A DNA stretch of 64,000 nucleotides from Bemisia tabaci. Lineage: Eukaryota; Arthropoda; Insecta; Hemiptera; Aleyrodidae. The notes under the pieces were generated by a model. The model worked only from the letters and a program-made list of their open reading frames with translations, had not been told where the DNA came from and searched no databases. A program made the translations under genes and the position numbers. The stretch spans positions 45,000,243-45,064,242 of the forward strand of contig NC_092793.1 in the NCBI RefSeq assembly GCF_918797505.1, read 5' to 3'. Of this stretch, positions 12,661-24,513 are shown piece after piece. The first letter of the stretch is position 1, and each line of letters begins with the position of its first letter.

Positions 12661-13377
12661 TTTGTCCGAACTATTCTAAAAGATTTGATACAAATCTGGA
12701 TGAATTTGCGATCAGCCATTGAGCGATGACTGTTGACTTCCATATTCAACCGTCAAATTTAGCATGTAATACCGTCATGAGTTTGATGGTCTCCAGCAAG
12801 GGTCATCTAGAGGTGGTTGTGAAGTAGGTGATTGAGGTAGTAAAAGTAGGATTAGTCCCTAAGAGCTAACCTTAGTATAGGGGGAGGATTACAAGTGCAA
12901 ACATCCGTTCTAAGAATATTGTAAATTGTTAACTTTTACCGTAAGTTAACACACCCTTTGCTTGGAACACAAGTTTGTCTGCTGGAAGACTATGTTGTAT
13001 AAAAAGTATGTTTCAGTCTATGATGTAAGAGAGTAAAATTTGACTCTGTCAATATTTCCCTTTATAGGAAATATTAAATCTTTTCATCGCCTAGAACATA
13101 GAATCGGAGTCCAACAAATTCGTCACCTTCCTGCAGCATTTCCGCTATTACTCAGCATTTATCACTCAAAAGTACTCACATTTGTAGCTCTCTCTATCCA
13201 AGAAGATCTGAACTACAACTTCAGACACTTCCTGAAAGAGTGCGTTCCAAATGAATTTCCTTTCTCTTCTCTCTTTTATTATGTTTCTTTTAATGTAATA
13301 TTTTCCTCTCAAAGAATTGATAAGTATTAAAGAGTCAAAAAATGATAAAACTAAGTTGGCGGTTATTGTATTCGCAG

Positions 13378-13551
13378 TGCCTTGCCGATTTATCCACCTC
13401 ATTGTGACCAAGCACCTGCTCCCTGGTGGGACAGGGACGCTGATCGATCCCTTGTAGTTGGCACGTACAAGCACGGCTATGAATCTTACTCTCAGATGAG
13501 GAGAGATCCTGCTTTAAGTTTCCTAGCACGATGTGGTCCTGCAAGCTCCAC
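13378..13551 (+). CDS. kis: kismet/CHD7-like, exon B (WWD...KHGYE segment)
   Basis: The exon is 174 bases, between an acceptor ending TTCGCAG and the donor GTAAGT. Its first T completes the split serine codon, 57 codons follow, and AC is left over to make a threonine with the next exon. The peptide contains [20 protein letters not shown] and then [10 protein letters not shown], which are diagnostic of CHD6-9/kismet proteins directly downstream of the helicase domain. A proline-rich linker precedes the double tryptophan. In the family this part begins the DNA-binding half of the protein. It is unbroken and its phase fits both neighbours, so it is not a pseudogene fragment. Confidence 0.95.
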
Positions 13552-14639
13552 GTAAGTAGCATGCCCTAGATATAATCCTGCTTTTGTTTTACATTTTGTC
13601 TGCTTTTGTCGTATCATCATGCAAGTTACTGCAACTACCTCCTGTCCTACTTTCGGATCAGAAAAATTTAGGCACCCACTTATTCACTCCTTTCTGGTTT
13701 AACTTTATTTGCTTGATGTGGAGGAGCATGAACTAATTTCACTGATACTTTTAAGTAAAGGTACAGTATGGAAGTAGCAGTGTCCAGACATATCAGCTCA
13801 ATTCAATTCTTGAGTCAGAGAATGTTCCTTTTGTATCAGAAGAAACAGTTGAATGAATTTTCCGCTTAATATCTTTCTTTTACTGAATCCTTTTCAGAGC
13901 TTCTGCATAAGTGAGGGGCTTAGAGGACTAGGCGCATAAGTGCAGTTTTTGCTACTTCGAGAAATATGTGTTCGAAGTTTCGAAATTACATGGATCCTTA
14001 TGGGGGAAAGAAAGTTCAGACTGACTTTTTGCTGCTTATGAATTGGAATTTGGGAGCAAATTTTTCGCGGAATATGCATTAAGACTAGTTTTACTTAAAT
14101 CATTAATATCTCCATTTTTCCCAACACTGTACTCTAAGTATCTGTCCTCCAAGCCCCTCAATTAATGTATCTTTTTCTAGTTTGAAGCGACATTACTTAG
14201 TCAAAAAATTTCCCTCAGAGTGATGCTTCATATTTTCATTTAAGTTCTAATCTACGTTCACGACTTATACATTTTATTTAATCATCGTCATCAGAAGTGA
14301 GAAGCACTGAGAATACAACAAAAAACAACTAATTCATTAGAAAAATACTGATGCAAACGCACCAAGTATGAATTTACACACTTTACTTATTCTAACATAC
14401 CTTCTGAATTTTATGTCGGAGGGATAAACATTGTGTTCTTTTGTCGCTCTCCCGTTAGGTTTTACAAACTCATACTAAAACTCAGAAATTATCACAACGA
14501 CCTCTTAAAATACTTGAACAAACTTTACAGCATGGAATCAGTCCATCTAGTTGAGAAATTTATTACACGCTTAAAAAATTGATCCGAAGAAAATGGAGGA
14601 GGAATTTATATTAAAAAATGGCCGTATGGGGGACTGTTG

Positions 14640-17600
14640 TCACAGGTTTAGCAATCCTGCGGACCCCAGCTGGTAGCCCCTGCCTCAAAGGGGGCAGTGG
14701 AGATGGTCACCGGCCTCTGGGCGTATGAACCACCTGCTAGAAGGGCAGACAGGGCTCTGAGCTGAAGTGAAAGCAACCTGTCTAGGAGAGGCAACTCCGA
14801 AATCAAACCCTGGTCCTCCAGGTTGGGGGTTGAGTCATCGGGCTAACTCCCCGGTACTTGTAAAAAGTTTTACTGTTAAACGACCTAACAATACAAGCCT
14901 CGGTACCACTAGAACTAAACGGACACGTCGACAAAAATTGAGAAAACGGACAATGGTATTTGGGACGTGGAATGTCCAAGGCATTTCAAATAAGTTACCG
15001 GAAGTGATATCGGAGATTCAGAAACTTGGAGTGGATGTCGCTGTTCTTACTGAGACCAAGAAAAAAGGGCACGGGTCAGAGAATTACGGTGACTATGATC
15101 TATTCTACAGCGGCGTAGCCAAAGATCAGCGTGCTCAGCAAGGAGTAGCAATACTTTTGCGGAGAAGCCTACGTAAGTTCGTGGGCACTTGGGAGGCCGT
15201 CAACCAGCGCATTATCAAAATGAACCTTAACCTGTACGGACATAAAATCACGCTGCTCGGAGTATACGGTGTAAATGATGATGCCACTGTCGCATGTAAG
15301 GACCAATTCTTCGAAGATCTGAATGATGAAATACTGAACGTTGGTGCTGGCAGGGAAGCCATTCTTATGGGTGATTTGAACAGCAGAACGGGACGACGAG
15401 TAAACTGTAAAGTTGTTGGACCGTTTGGGGAGGATGCTGTTAATGATAACGGTGATCGGCTCATCTCAATTTGTTCTCAAACTGAGATGAAAATTTTGAA
15501 TGGCTTTTTTCAACACAAAGACATCCATAAGTATACCTGGGTCCAGCCAACGCGAGAATTGAAATCCATCATCGATTATGTAATTGTAAAGCACACTACT
15601 AAGTTGAAATTGCAGCAAGTTAGAGTGTGCAGGGGACTCTCTTGCGGCAGTGATCATCATTTCCTCCGAGCAGATATAGCGTTTCCCGTTAAAGGGATTA
15701 AAGATAAAGAGCCAATGCCTGAGCAACAGCAGAGTCAGGGAACGCAAAATCATGAAGTATGGTATAACATCGAAAGTTTGGAGCACCCTAGTGTCAAGGC
15801 TCTGTATCGGAAACGCTTAGATGAGAAGCTGGGGGATGGACTCTCGGGTACCACGGAAGAGCAATATCAGTTCATCAAAGATTGTATCCACTCTGCAGCG
15901 AAAGAAGCCCTAGGTGTTCACAAAACCAGTAATAAATACCAGCATCCTTACTGGTGGGATGAAGAAATTGAAGACGAGATAAATCTTAAGAGGCAAAAAC
16001 ACCTTATATTTCTGTCGTCTAAAAAGACTGAAGATAAAGTTGCTTACAGGAAAGCTCAGTCTAAAGTTAGGAGCCTCATAACACGGAAGAAGAATGAAGC
16101 TTGGGAAAGCAACTGTTCTAGAATTAACACCTACCTAGGGGGGAGAAAAAGTGCTGAGAGCTGGAAGTTAATTAAAGGTTTACGTAGAGACATGAAGCGC
16201 GACATCGTTTCTCCTATATCACTTAAAAAACTGGAGGATCATTTTAAAGATCTTTTGACGGAAAGGCGCCCAGAGTTTCGAGACAACAGCACGGACAACG
16301 GAAGAATGAACAACTTGGAGATCCACACTTGTGACATAATTAAAGCGGTTAAAGAGCTAATTAATGACAAAGCACCGGGTCCTGGTGGGATTCCTGTCGA
16401 GTTGGTCAAGTACGGGACTGCCAAGCTCTTTGAGTGCCTCAGAAAACTGATGCAACAATGCATCAGGGGTGACGAGGTACCAAGGGAGTGGAAGGAGTCT
16501 TGGATCAAGGCCATCTACAAAAAGAAGGGAAGGAAGGACGACTGTAACAACTACCGGGGGCTCTCAGTGACCGGGACAATAAGCAAAGTGTACGGGAAGA
16601 TACTGAAAGCGAAGATCGAGGACGAATGGCAGGATCACGAAGCAGAGGAGCAGGCTGGTTTTAGAGCTGGCAGGTCTACGATAGATCACCTCTTTGTTAT
16701 TGTCCAGGTCATTGAGAAGAAAATGGCCGTAGCTCAGGAACTTCATTTAATTTTTGTGGATCTCCAGAAGGCGTATGACAGCGTGCCGTTGGTGTAACTT
16801 TGGGAGGCCTTGGAAAAATCGAATTTTAACGGGGGGTTGATTGACGCTGTCAAGCGATTTTATAAAGGGAGTTTTACCAAAGTTAAGTGCCATGGGGGGT
16901 TGTCAGCGGGATTTTATGCGACTAAGGGTTTAAAACAGGGATGTTGTTTGTCGCCAACATTATTTAAAATTTATCTCGAGTGCGTGCTAAAAGAATGGAA
17001 AAAGAAATGCTCTGGTATGGGTGTCCCCTTGGGTGATCTCGAAACTCTGTTTACTCTGTGCTTTGCTGATGACCAAGTGGTGGTTGCTCAAGATCAAGAT
17101 GACGCGGAATACATGATGCGCAAGCTAGTAGAAGAGTATCGGAAGTGGGGTCTGGAAGTCAGCATATCCAAATCTGAGAAGATGACTTTTGGCGGTGATC
17201 AGCAAAGCATTGAGTTGGAGGATGGGCAGCAGATCAAAGGCTGCGAGCACTTTAAGTACTTGGGAGTGCGGTTGACCCAGGATGGAAGGACGGATCAAGC
17301 TATCAGGGAAAGGAACACCTTAGCAAGGAAGGCTATAGCAATGTTAAATGGAATCCTCTGGGATCAGCGGATTTCCAAAGATAACAAGAGGAGGATATAC
17401 AACGCTGTAGTCAAAAGTATATTAACATACGGATGTGAAGTTTGGCAGCTGAAGAAACGGACACAGGATATGCTAAGAGCAACGGAGATGGATTTCTGGA
17501 GAAGGTCAGCAGGAATTTCTAGGAGAGATCGGGTCCGTAATGATAGAGTGAGTCAGATAATGGAAGTCGAAAATGACATCGTGTTCGACGTCATGACCAA

Positions 17601-17860
17601 ACAACTTGTTTGGTATGGTCATGTCAATAGGATGACGGAAGAGAGGCTGCCAAAAAAGATGCTTGATTGGGTTCCTCCTGGGAGGAGACGTAGGGGACGC
17701 CCAGTGAGAGGTTGGCGACAGGGCGTGTTAAATGAGATAAGAGATTGTCAACTCCCTGATGACCTGTGGGAAGACCGAGCTTTGTGGCGATTAGGCGTCG
17801 CACAGCGCCAAAGAGCGCTATAAAAGCGACTCATATATATATATTTATATTAAAATCAAA
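14640..17860 (+). mobile_element. RTE-like non-LTR retrotransposon, nearly intact
   Basis: One long frame encodes an endonuclease followed by reverse transcriptase (described separately), preceded by a GC-rich leader from about 14640. The 3' untranslated part after the stop at 17821-17823 is very short and ends in an AT dinucleotide-like run (TCATATATATATATTTATAT). A tiny 3' region with a short tandem-repeat tail is typical of RTE-clade elements. The low number of lesions suggests a fairly recent insertion. Exact ends and target duplication were not resolved. Confidence 0.85.
14767..17823 (+). pseudogene. RTE-type endonuclease-reverse transcriptase, one in-frame stop
   Basis: The frame of 1,018 codons is interrupted only by TAA at 16795-16797. 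Residues 66-300 form an apurinic-type endonuclease domain: GTWNVQG near 66, TETKKKG, GDLNSRTG, IIDYVIV, and SDHH at 295. The reverse transcriptase has NDKAPGPGGIPVE near 534, GFRAGRST, and FVDLQKAYDSVP at 664 with the first catalytic aspartate. After the stop come KGLKQGCCLSPTLF, FADD at 766 with the catalytic aspartate pair, and a thumb/tail region ending near 1,018. The product would nick target DNA and copy its own RNA there. The stop at codon 677 lies between the first catalytic Asp and the FADD motif, so the copy should be inactive unless read through. The methionine at 14767 is the first in frame; the true start may be at 14953, just before the endonuclease. Confidence 0.9.
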
Positions 17861-17875
17861 ACAGAATCATTCGGA

Positions 17876-17929
17876 GCACTGCATATAAATGCAGTGCATT
17901 TTATTTCTTAAGGCATAAGCCTTAAGAAA
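17876..17929. repeat. Two adjacent perfect hairpins with identical ATAA loops
   Basis: The first has a 9-base stem (17876-17884 with 17889-17897) and the second an 11-base stem (17904-17914 with 17919-17929). Both loops are ATAA. They lie just beyond the likely 3' end of the RTE-like element. Function unknown. Confidence 0.75.
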
Positions 17930-19142
17930 AAAAATAAAACCAAAATTAACCTCTCTAAGTTTCTTACAATTCAGAAGAAAAAGACTGTAGCACTCCAGCT
18001 TTTCTCTCTTTTTGCAAAATGAAATTTTAGTTCCACTTCCTAAAAAATGTCTGTTGACAGAATGTATTCACTACAGTGACCAATGTTACCTGAAGATGCC
18101 TCTTCGATTTTGGATCCATGAAAAAGATTTTTGGACGCCAATTTTAGAATTAATACAAATTTAATATAGATGGAAATTTTTCTAATAGTGCTCTTCCAAG
18201 AATTTTGGTTAATACATCCCCAATTTTAGCATTCCCAGGAATTTCTACAATTTCTATTTATATTTAAGTTACTTATTAATTTAAAAATAGGTATCTAGCA
18301 TCAATATGTTTCAAGTTTTTAAGAGAACGTCCGTGATTTCTAAGTTCAATAGCACCACTGTTGTCCTGTTGTTATTGTAAATCCTGTGAAATCATCAGTT
18401 AACGTAACAAAATAATTCTTACTATCATATGGATCACATTTTGCAAAAAGGTACCAGCGCAATTACAGTGTTGTGAAAAGGTTGCTTCTTCATAATTATC
18501 TGAGAAATCTCCCAGAATAGCAAAAAGCTATTTTTACTGAGAACATTTTTTCATGCATGAAACAAAGACGTCAGGAAGGGCAAGGCCAGTGAAACGATTG
18601 AAATGAACCAAAAGTAAGCTAATCATGAGTTAGTAAATAAAATTGAACAAAAAACTAAACCGCTCGTAACTTCTACAACAAAAGTGAGGAACAAATAGCA
18701 AAATCAGTTAAAAAATCAACGATTCTGGCGAGACAGTCCCGATACGTTTTATTTGAGTGTCAGCTGCAGCCCATGGCCGGTGCGCGGGCAGTCATCGCAA
18801 GTGCGCTCGAATCTCCACGAAGGTCCTGCTATGCAAGCCGGGAAGATCAGTGGATTCTTATATCCGCTGTTTTTACAAATAACATGGTTTCCAGTTCATA
18901 TCTCGCCGAAAGATTGCGCTGGAAATCTGAAACTTTGCATAGGCATTCTTGTGGGCTCCAGAATTCGAAAGCGTTTTTCCTAAAAATGATGGATATCTGC
19001 AACCGCCATTGTTACATATGAGTCCTCATATCATAAGCATTTTTAAAAGGAAAGAAGGTGCACGATCTTGAAAACACTGTAACCGCGCTGGTTCCTTTTT
19101 GTGAAATGCAATCCATACGTAGGTGAGTTAATTGCGCACATA

Positions 19143-21331
19143 CAGGGTGATCCAGACCACCCATCCACTATCTTTTTTCTCGAAAACGGCGGAGAATTGA
19201 GCTTCAGGACAAAAACTGTCATAGGGTATATCGACTCTAAAGAATGGAATGAAAATATTTTCAGCCCCCCAAAATGGCCCCTTGAGGGGGTTCTGGGGGA
19301 TCCCCCCCGTTTCTCCCAATTTTCAAGTAGGAAGGGTATGTTTTGACTTAGGATTCGAAATCTACGACAAAAAGTAAGAACATTTTGTGCTTTGCATTTT
19401 TTCCCTAAACCCCCATTTTTTGGAGTTATGGGGCATTTTTGGGGCAATTTTCAATTCGATGCTGTAAGCGGCCAAATTATCCAAATTTCAAAATCTAAAA
19501 ATCTCCTGAGAAGAGAGGTCAATACCTTTTTATTGATGTCCTACATGACCCCTGTTGCTCCAAAATTTTGGGGGTCACGACCCCCCAAAAATTTTGGGGC
19601 TTTGGAGGGCCGTAAGTCGAAAATTTCCAATGGCCAGGGTATGTTTTGACCGCAGATTTGGATTCTACGCGAAAAGTTACGTAGAATTGATACGGAGCAC
19701 GGCCTATTTGCTCCAAATTACCGAAGAACCCCCTTTCCCCATAAGAAGCCGTGTATTTTTGGAGAAAGTAAGGAGTAAAAAAGGTTTGAGCAAATAGGCC
19801 ATGCGCCATATCAATTCCACGTAACTTTTCGCGTAGAATCCAAATCTGCAGTCAAAACATACCCTGGCCATTAGAAATTTTCGACTTACGGCCCTTCTAA
19901 GCCCCAAAAGTGACCCCCAAAATTTTGGAGCAACAGGGGTCATGTAGGACATCAATAAAAAGGTATTGACCTCTCTTCTCAGGAGATTTTTAGATTTTGA
20001 AATTTGGATAATTTGGCCGCTTACAGCATCGAATTGAAAATTGCCCCAAAAATGCCCCATAACTCCAAAAAATGGGGGTTTAGGGAAAATATGCAAAGAA
20101 CAAAATGTTCTTACTTTTTGCCGTAGCTTTCGAATCCAAAGTCAGAACGTACCCTTCCTATTTGAAAATTGCGAGAAACGGGGGGGATCCCCCCAGAACC
20201 CTCTGAAGGGGCCATTTTGGGGGGCTGAAAATACATAGGCTGTCCAAAAAGTACCAAGACTGGTTCTATAACTCCAAAACTAAGATAGCTAGAGGCTTGA
20301 TCTTGGTTTTATTTGAAAGATTATCTCAATATCTATCGATTGAGACCAAAATCAAACCTTTCGGTCAAATATTTCAAAAGTTATAACACTGTTTGTAAAA
20401 AAAATATCTGGACCCCCTACCGTTTTTTAATGACTTTTTTCTCTTGCCGGGAACACTTTCCAAATTATTAATGATCAGTACACGGTTGTTTTGCAACTAA
20501 TCATGGCAAAACCTAATTGATTTGGAAACACTGTGAAGCCGTCGTCGTCCGACTACGGGTATAAGGGTTCAAAATCCACGGGGAAAGAATGAACCGTCGG
20601 TTAGCCACCCCCAAAAAACCCGGGAAATTTTCGGCAGTTGATGACAGTTCACAGTGCGTGCGTGGTCTACGCTGCAGATTGTGAGTGATTTTGTTTCTGC
20701 GTTCGAAATTGTTGATAACATCATGGAAAGAGATAAAGCAGTGGTATCAAAAATTTCGAACATAGAAATAAAATCACTCACTATCTGCAGCGTAAACTAC
20801 GCACGCACTGTGAACTGTCATCAACTGCCGAAAATTTCTCGGGTTTTTTGGGGGTGGCTAACCGACGGTTCATTCTTTCCCCGTGGATTTTGAACCCTTA
20901 TACCCGTAGTCGGACGACGACGGCTTCACAGTGTTTCCAAATCAATTAGGTTTTGCCATGATTAGTTGCAAAACAACCGTGTACTGATCGTTAATAATTT
21001 GGAGAGTGTTTCCGGCAAGAGAAAATAGTCATTAAAAAACGGTAGGGGGTCCAGATATTTTTTTTACAAGCAGTGTTGTAACTTTTGAAATATTTGACCG
21101 AAAGTTTTGATTTTGGTCTCAATCCATAGATATTGAGTTAATCGTTCAAATGAGACCAAGATCAAGCCTCTAGCTATCTTGGTTTTGGAGTTATAGAACC
21201 AGTCTCGGTACTTTTTGGACAGCCTATGTATTTTCATTCGATTCTTTAGGGTCGATTTACCCTATGAAAGGTTTCGTCCCGAAGCTCAATTCTCCGCCGT
21301 TTTCGAGAAAAAGATAGTGGACGGGTGGTCT
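19143..21331. mobile_element. Foldback element interrupted by a mariner-like element
   Basis: The left arm 19143-19712 begins CAGGGTGATCCAGACCACCC after a TA. It pairs with the right arm 19787 to about 21331, which is split by about 1 kb of inserted DNA at 20234-21228. The right terminus lacks the last bases of the left terminus. A spacer of about 75 bases lies at the centre near 19750. Without the insertion the element is about 1.2 kb. Open frames in the region come in mirrored pairs and are not genes. Confidence 0.87.
20234..21228. mobile_element. Mariner-like foldback element inserted at TA
   Basis: The ends CATAGGCTGTCCAAAAAGTA at 20234 and the reverse complement at 21228 are flanked by TA (20232-20233 and 21229-21230). 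The arms extend almost to the centre near 20730. The ends match those of the element at 58783-59788, which still carries a mariner-type transposase relic, so this is probably a non-autonomous relative. The insertion splits the surrounding foldback, and the uninterrupted sequence survives in the opposite arm at about 19240-19265. Confidence 0.88.
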
Positions 21332-22717
21332 GTATATCTGAATGCGAGAATTTCTAAGGGATAAACCGCACTTTCTCGCAAATTTTCAAACAGTAAATTT
21401 GAAAATTGAGTCGTGAGACACTCCAGTTAGGTTAGAGCACCACATCTTTTTCCTTTCACCTTTTTCTCGCTTCCCCGGAGATCAATTTACAGAGTTATGA
21501 TTCCCCTCTTTTTGGCAATTATAGCATAGCGTTAAGCACTATTTAAAATTTTAATTTTTGTTGTGCTTTGAATGAAACTTTCGATTTTTTGATGCCTCAA
21601 ACGATACTGCTGTTTTTATTTCAGGTTTGTTTTATCGATCTATCTCAGCCTGAAGTCTTATTTTCAAGTTAGTCAGGTTTTGTTCTGCGCTGGGCGTTCA
21701 TTTTTCATTTTTTTCCTTTTTTCAGATAGGAAGGCTGAAATTTCGGCCAAGAGTATGTTGTCTGTGATGGTTTAAACCGTTTTTAAGCAGACGTAAATGT
21801 TTTCTAGCCTACTAGCTCGTTTTTGCTTTTGGCATTTGTTTTTATAGAATAGGTCATTCAAATGCTTTCACATGTCCTGCAGACGTGCATGTCATGCTAT
21901 GTACTATTAACTTTGATTCAGTTGCTGTAGAAATTACTCTATGCGCCTTCCTGTCATTTCTTTTCGTTTTGCTCTAAAAACATGCTGTGAAAAAAAAAAA
22001 ATTATGCTCCTTAACAATTGTATGGAACTTCTTATTTTGATGTATCAATCGAAAAAAACGGTGCATTCACTTAAAGCATAAGAATATTTTCTTTTGATTA
22101 GGTGATTGGGAAAGTTTTTTTTGATCGGTGGTCAAAAAACTTTATTTGACTTTTTCGAAACTTTAATAACTAACGTAATTTTTTTATTTCATCAAAGTAT
22201 ACGAAAAATTTCGAGAGGAACTATTCTGCGCACATTACACATTCGCAAACTGCAGATAGTTTTCTATCTTCTTCAGGGTATTTGGACTATTCATCACTGC
22301 ATATGTTGGCAAGAATCCGAGAAAATCATTACCTCCAATTTGAAATATCGTACATCCTCTTGCCCTCGACTCAGAGGGGAATTTAGGGTAGAGGGAGTAA
22401 AAAAAAACCTTTTCCTCTTCTTTTTCGCAATCCATCAGCAAGGTTGTAGAGACATAATGGAAGAGCCCGCGCCTTCCTAGGCATGTAGATGCAGAACTGG
22501 ATTAATTATACCAAATAAGGCATGAGTCATGATGTTTTACCTCATATTGAGGGCAGGAATGCATCTTTCCCAAGACTTATTGTTAGCCCTCTTCACCATC
22601 AACTATCAGTAAGGAAGCTCTGTGGAAACAAAATTGGATTAATGAATCAAGAGTAGGATCTATATCTGCTGATATAAGGAAAGAGTATTATTATCAAGTC
22701 CAATAGCAGAGCGATGA

Positions 22718-22766
22718 TGACTATTTGACTAGACTGACTATGACTATTTGACTAGATGACTATTTT
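22718..22766. repeat. Short imperfect tandem repeat
   Basis: The word ATGACTATTTGACTAGA occurs twice with a few bases between, and a third partial copy follows. This is a minor local duplication with no clear function. Confidence 0.6.
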
Positions 22767-23740
22767 TTCTTGTAAAAAGTTAGGAACAGTCGGAATGATA
22801 GACAGTGGATATTCACATGCCTAAGAGCAGAGCCCAGGAAATATTTTCTACCTAGGGGTGCTGAAACGAATACTTATTGCTACCCTGTTGGTACTCCTTG
22901 CTCCGTATTAACAGTTAACTCCGAAAATACCGTAAATTTTGGAAATGGCCGACTCTATCTAAACTTCTTGAGCTCTAAATCATAGCATTGTTGCCTTGCT
23001 TGTCTGATATTTAAGATGTTTTTCCTGTAAAATTGACACATGGCAACAGTCTATTCTTGCCAGCTACAAAACTTGAGTGGCTTACTGTAAGTGGCCTTTT
23101 ACCATTAATTCTTTGTAAGGGAACCTTTTTGATAGCTGAACTGAAAAGGAGTTGAATCCGTAGTACCACTCAGAGATAGAATTTTCCACTGGCCTTATTC
23201 ACCCATGATGCATGCATCTTCATGTATGTAAAACAATAAGGGTCGAAACCGTGTGATCCTTAAGTCTGGGGAACCACCAGGCCGATTTCCTTGATTTTAG
23301 TTGCAAACGGAAGCTGTTGATGTCCAGGTGATACCAAAAATCCGAAACTTTCAATAACCGCTCTTGAAAGTTTTCCTGCAGCTTGCAAAGCGAGTGATCA
23401 GGCGTCCATGAAGGGAAACCTCCTGGCCAGGCGCGGAGGAGAGTGAAGCGAGCTGCAGCAGCTAATAACCTTTAAAAGTAAAGCAAGTACCAATTAAAAC
23501 CTTGTGTGCGCTTGAGAACTCATATTCAAGCACTTCCATGTGTTGAGGAAAGTGAAATGCCATAGTCGCAAAATCAAAGAAGTGGAGGAAACCACCAAAT
23601 AATTGGCAAAGTAACCATTGAACCCTTCAACATTTTTTGCTTCACCAGTCCCCCCCCCCCTCCAATGTTTGGACTTGTAATGAAGGAAGTGTTAGTTTAA
23701 GCATGATAGAATTTTGATAGGAACTATTTATTTTTTACAG

Positions 23741-23984
23741 TGAGGAGAAAGCATCCGAGATGAAATTTAGTGATATTGAAGATGAGAGTGTTGGTGGCTC
23801 CTCTCAGCCTCCAACTCCAACTCCTACTGTCCAGAGCACTGATGAACAGACGCTAATAGAAGAAGATCCATCAAAACCTCAGTGGCCGTCAATGGGGGAT
23901 CTTAACTCTCGTCTCAGGCGGGTCATCTCATCGTATCAGAGATCATTTAAAAAAGAGGAACTGAAACTAGCACAGCGAGCCAAG
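23741..23984 (+). CDS. kis: kismet/CHD7-like, exon C (acidic linker and LRR..YQR segment)
   Basis: The exon is 244 bases, with acceptor TTTTTTACAG and donor GTATCG. Its first base finishes the threonine codon split from exon B and it ends on a whole codon (AAG). The first part is an acidic, serine/proline/threonine-rich linker. The second part, LNSRLRRVISSYQRSFKKEE, corresponds to the conserved LTARLRRLVTAYQR-type helix before the SANT-like domain of CHD6-9. The donor GTATCG is weaker than the others but gives the only open continuation that keeps phase 0. An ATG lies in frame at 23760, but it is internal. Confidence 0.92.
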
Positions 23985-24275
23985 GTATCGTATTTAACTA
24001 GCACCATCACTACCTCCAGATATGTCATATTAGTTGTCCAACCATACAAATTAGGGTGTGGCAACTGTTACTGTTGACAAAATCCAGTAGTTTTACCATC
24101 TTCTAATTCTGTTGTTTCGACGATTTCTAACCTTTGGTACTGCCCAAGTTGCATGTTTTTTTTTTTTTTAAATTATTATTTGCTTTTTAATTACAATTTT
24201 CCCTTTCTCTCTAATTAAACAATGTCGAATTGAAACTCAATGTTGGAACAAAATTTGGGCTACATGTTTCCTCTT

Positions 24276-24513
24276 CACGGAAAAAAAAAAAAAAAAAAAA
24301 ATTGCTGATTCAACAGTTCAATTGCTAAGAACAGTGAGTGCAATGTTTCAACGCAGATTTTACAACAAAAAAATGCTACTTTAACCACCCCTGCGGTTAA
24401 ATTAGTTTACAATGTGGTTGAAGTAGCATTTTTTTGTTGTAAAATCTGCGTTGAAACATTGCACTCACTGTTTTTAGCAATTGAATTGTTGAATCAGCAA
24501 TTTTTTTTCCGTG
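24276..24513. mobile_element. Small foldback MITE, 238 bases
   Basis: The sequence starts CACGG plus a run of 21 A and ends with a T run plus CCGTG. The arms 24276-24388 and 24414-24513 are near-perfect reverse complements, the left A run being longer. The spacer of about 25 bases centres on 24400. No coding capacity; target duplication not clear. It lies less than 300 bases after the donor of exon C. Confidence 0.85.

Larger units (their letters stand above)
254..13377 (+). other. Intron between exons A and B (13.1 kb)
   Basis: This large intron is packed with repeats, listed separately: poly(T) at 3509, foldbacks at 3655-4575 and 6117-8855, a piggyBac-like element with an inserted hAT-like element at 9166-9974, a Jockey-like fragment at 11220-11760 and a SINE-like piece near 12460. 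In 254-3500 I see only AT-rich sequence with G runs near 2350 and 3271. In 4576-6116 there is only a remnant near 5500 with repeated GGGAA words. In 9979-11200, 11880-12440 and 12660-13370 I see nothing I can name. Confidence 0.8.
13552..23740 (+). other. Intron between exons B and C (10.2 kb)
   Basis: The intron contains an RTE-like retrotransposon (about 14640-17860), a pair of hairpins at 17876-17929, and a foldback with an inserted mariner-like element (19143-21331). In 13552-14600 and 17950-19140 I see only AT-rich sequence. In 21340-23640 there is a short imperfect tandem of ATGACTATTTGACTAGA near 22718-22766 and otherwise nothing I can name. A C-rich run lies just before exon C (23649-23660). 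Confidence 0.8.

Noticed and set aside
13040..13330. Open frame of 96 codons just before exon B, considered as an alternative exon
   Set aside because: The phase from exon A (ending 253) to exon B (13378) joins exactly without it, and it shows no CHD-like sequence.
18753..19021. Overlapping open frames of 76 and 82 codons on the + strand
   Set aside because: Neither has recognisable motifs; the region is between an RTE-like element and a foldback, and the frames overlap each other.
19101..20238. Several open frames with proline/glycine-rich peptides on both strands
   Set aside because: They occur as mirrored pairs in the two arms of a foldback and arise from runs of C and G.
22235..22441. 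Minus-strand frame of 68 codons including FQIGGNDFLGFLPTYAV
   Set aside because: It looks peptide-like in part, but there is no splice pattern or known domain to support a gene.
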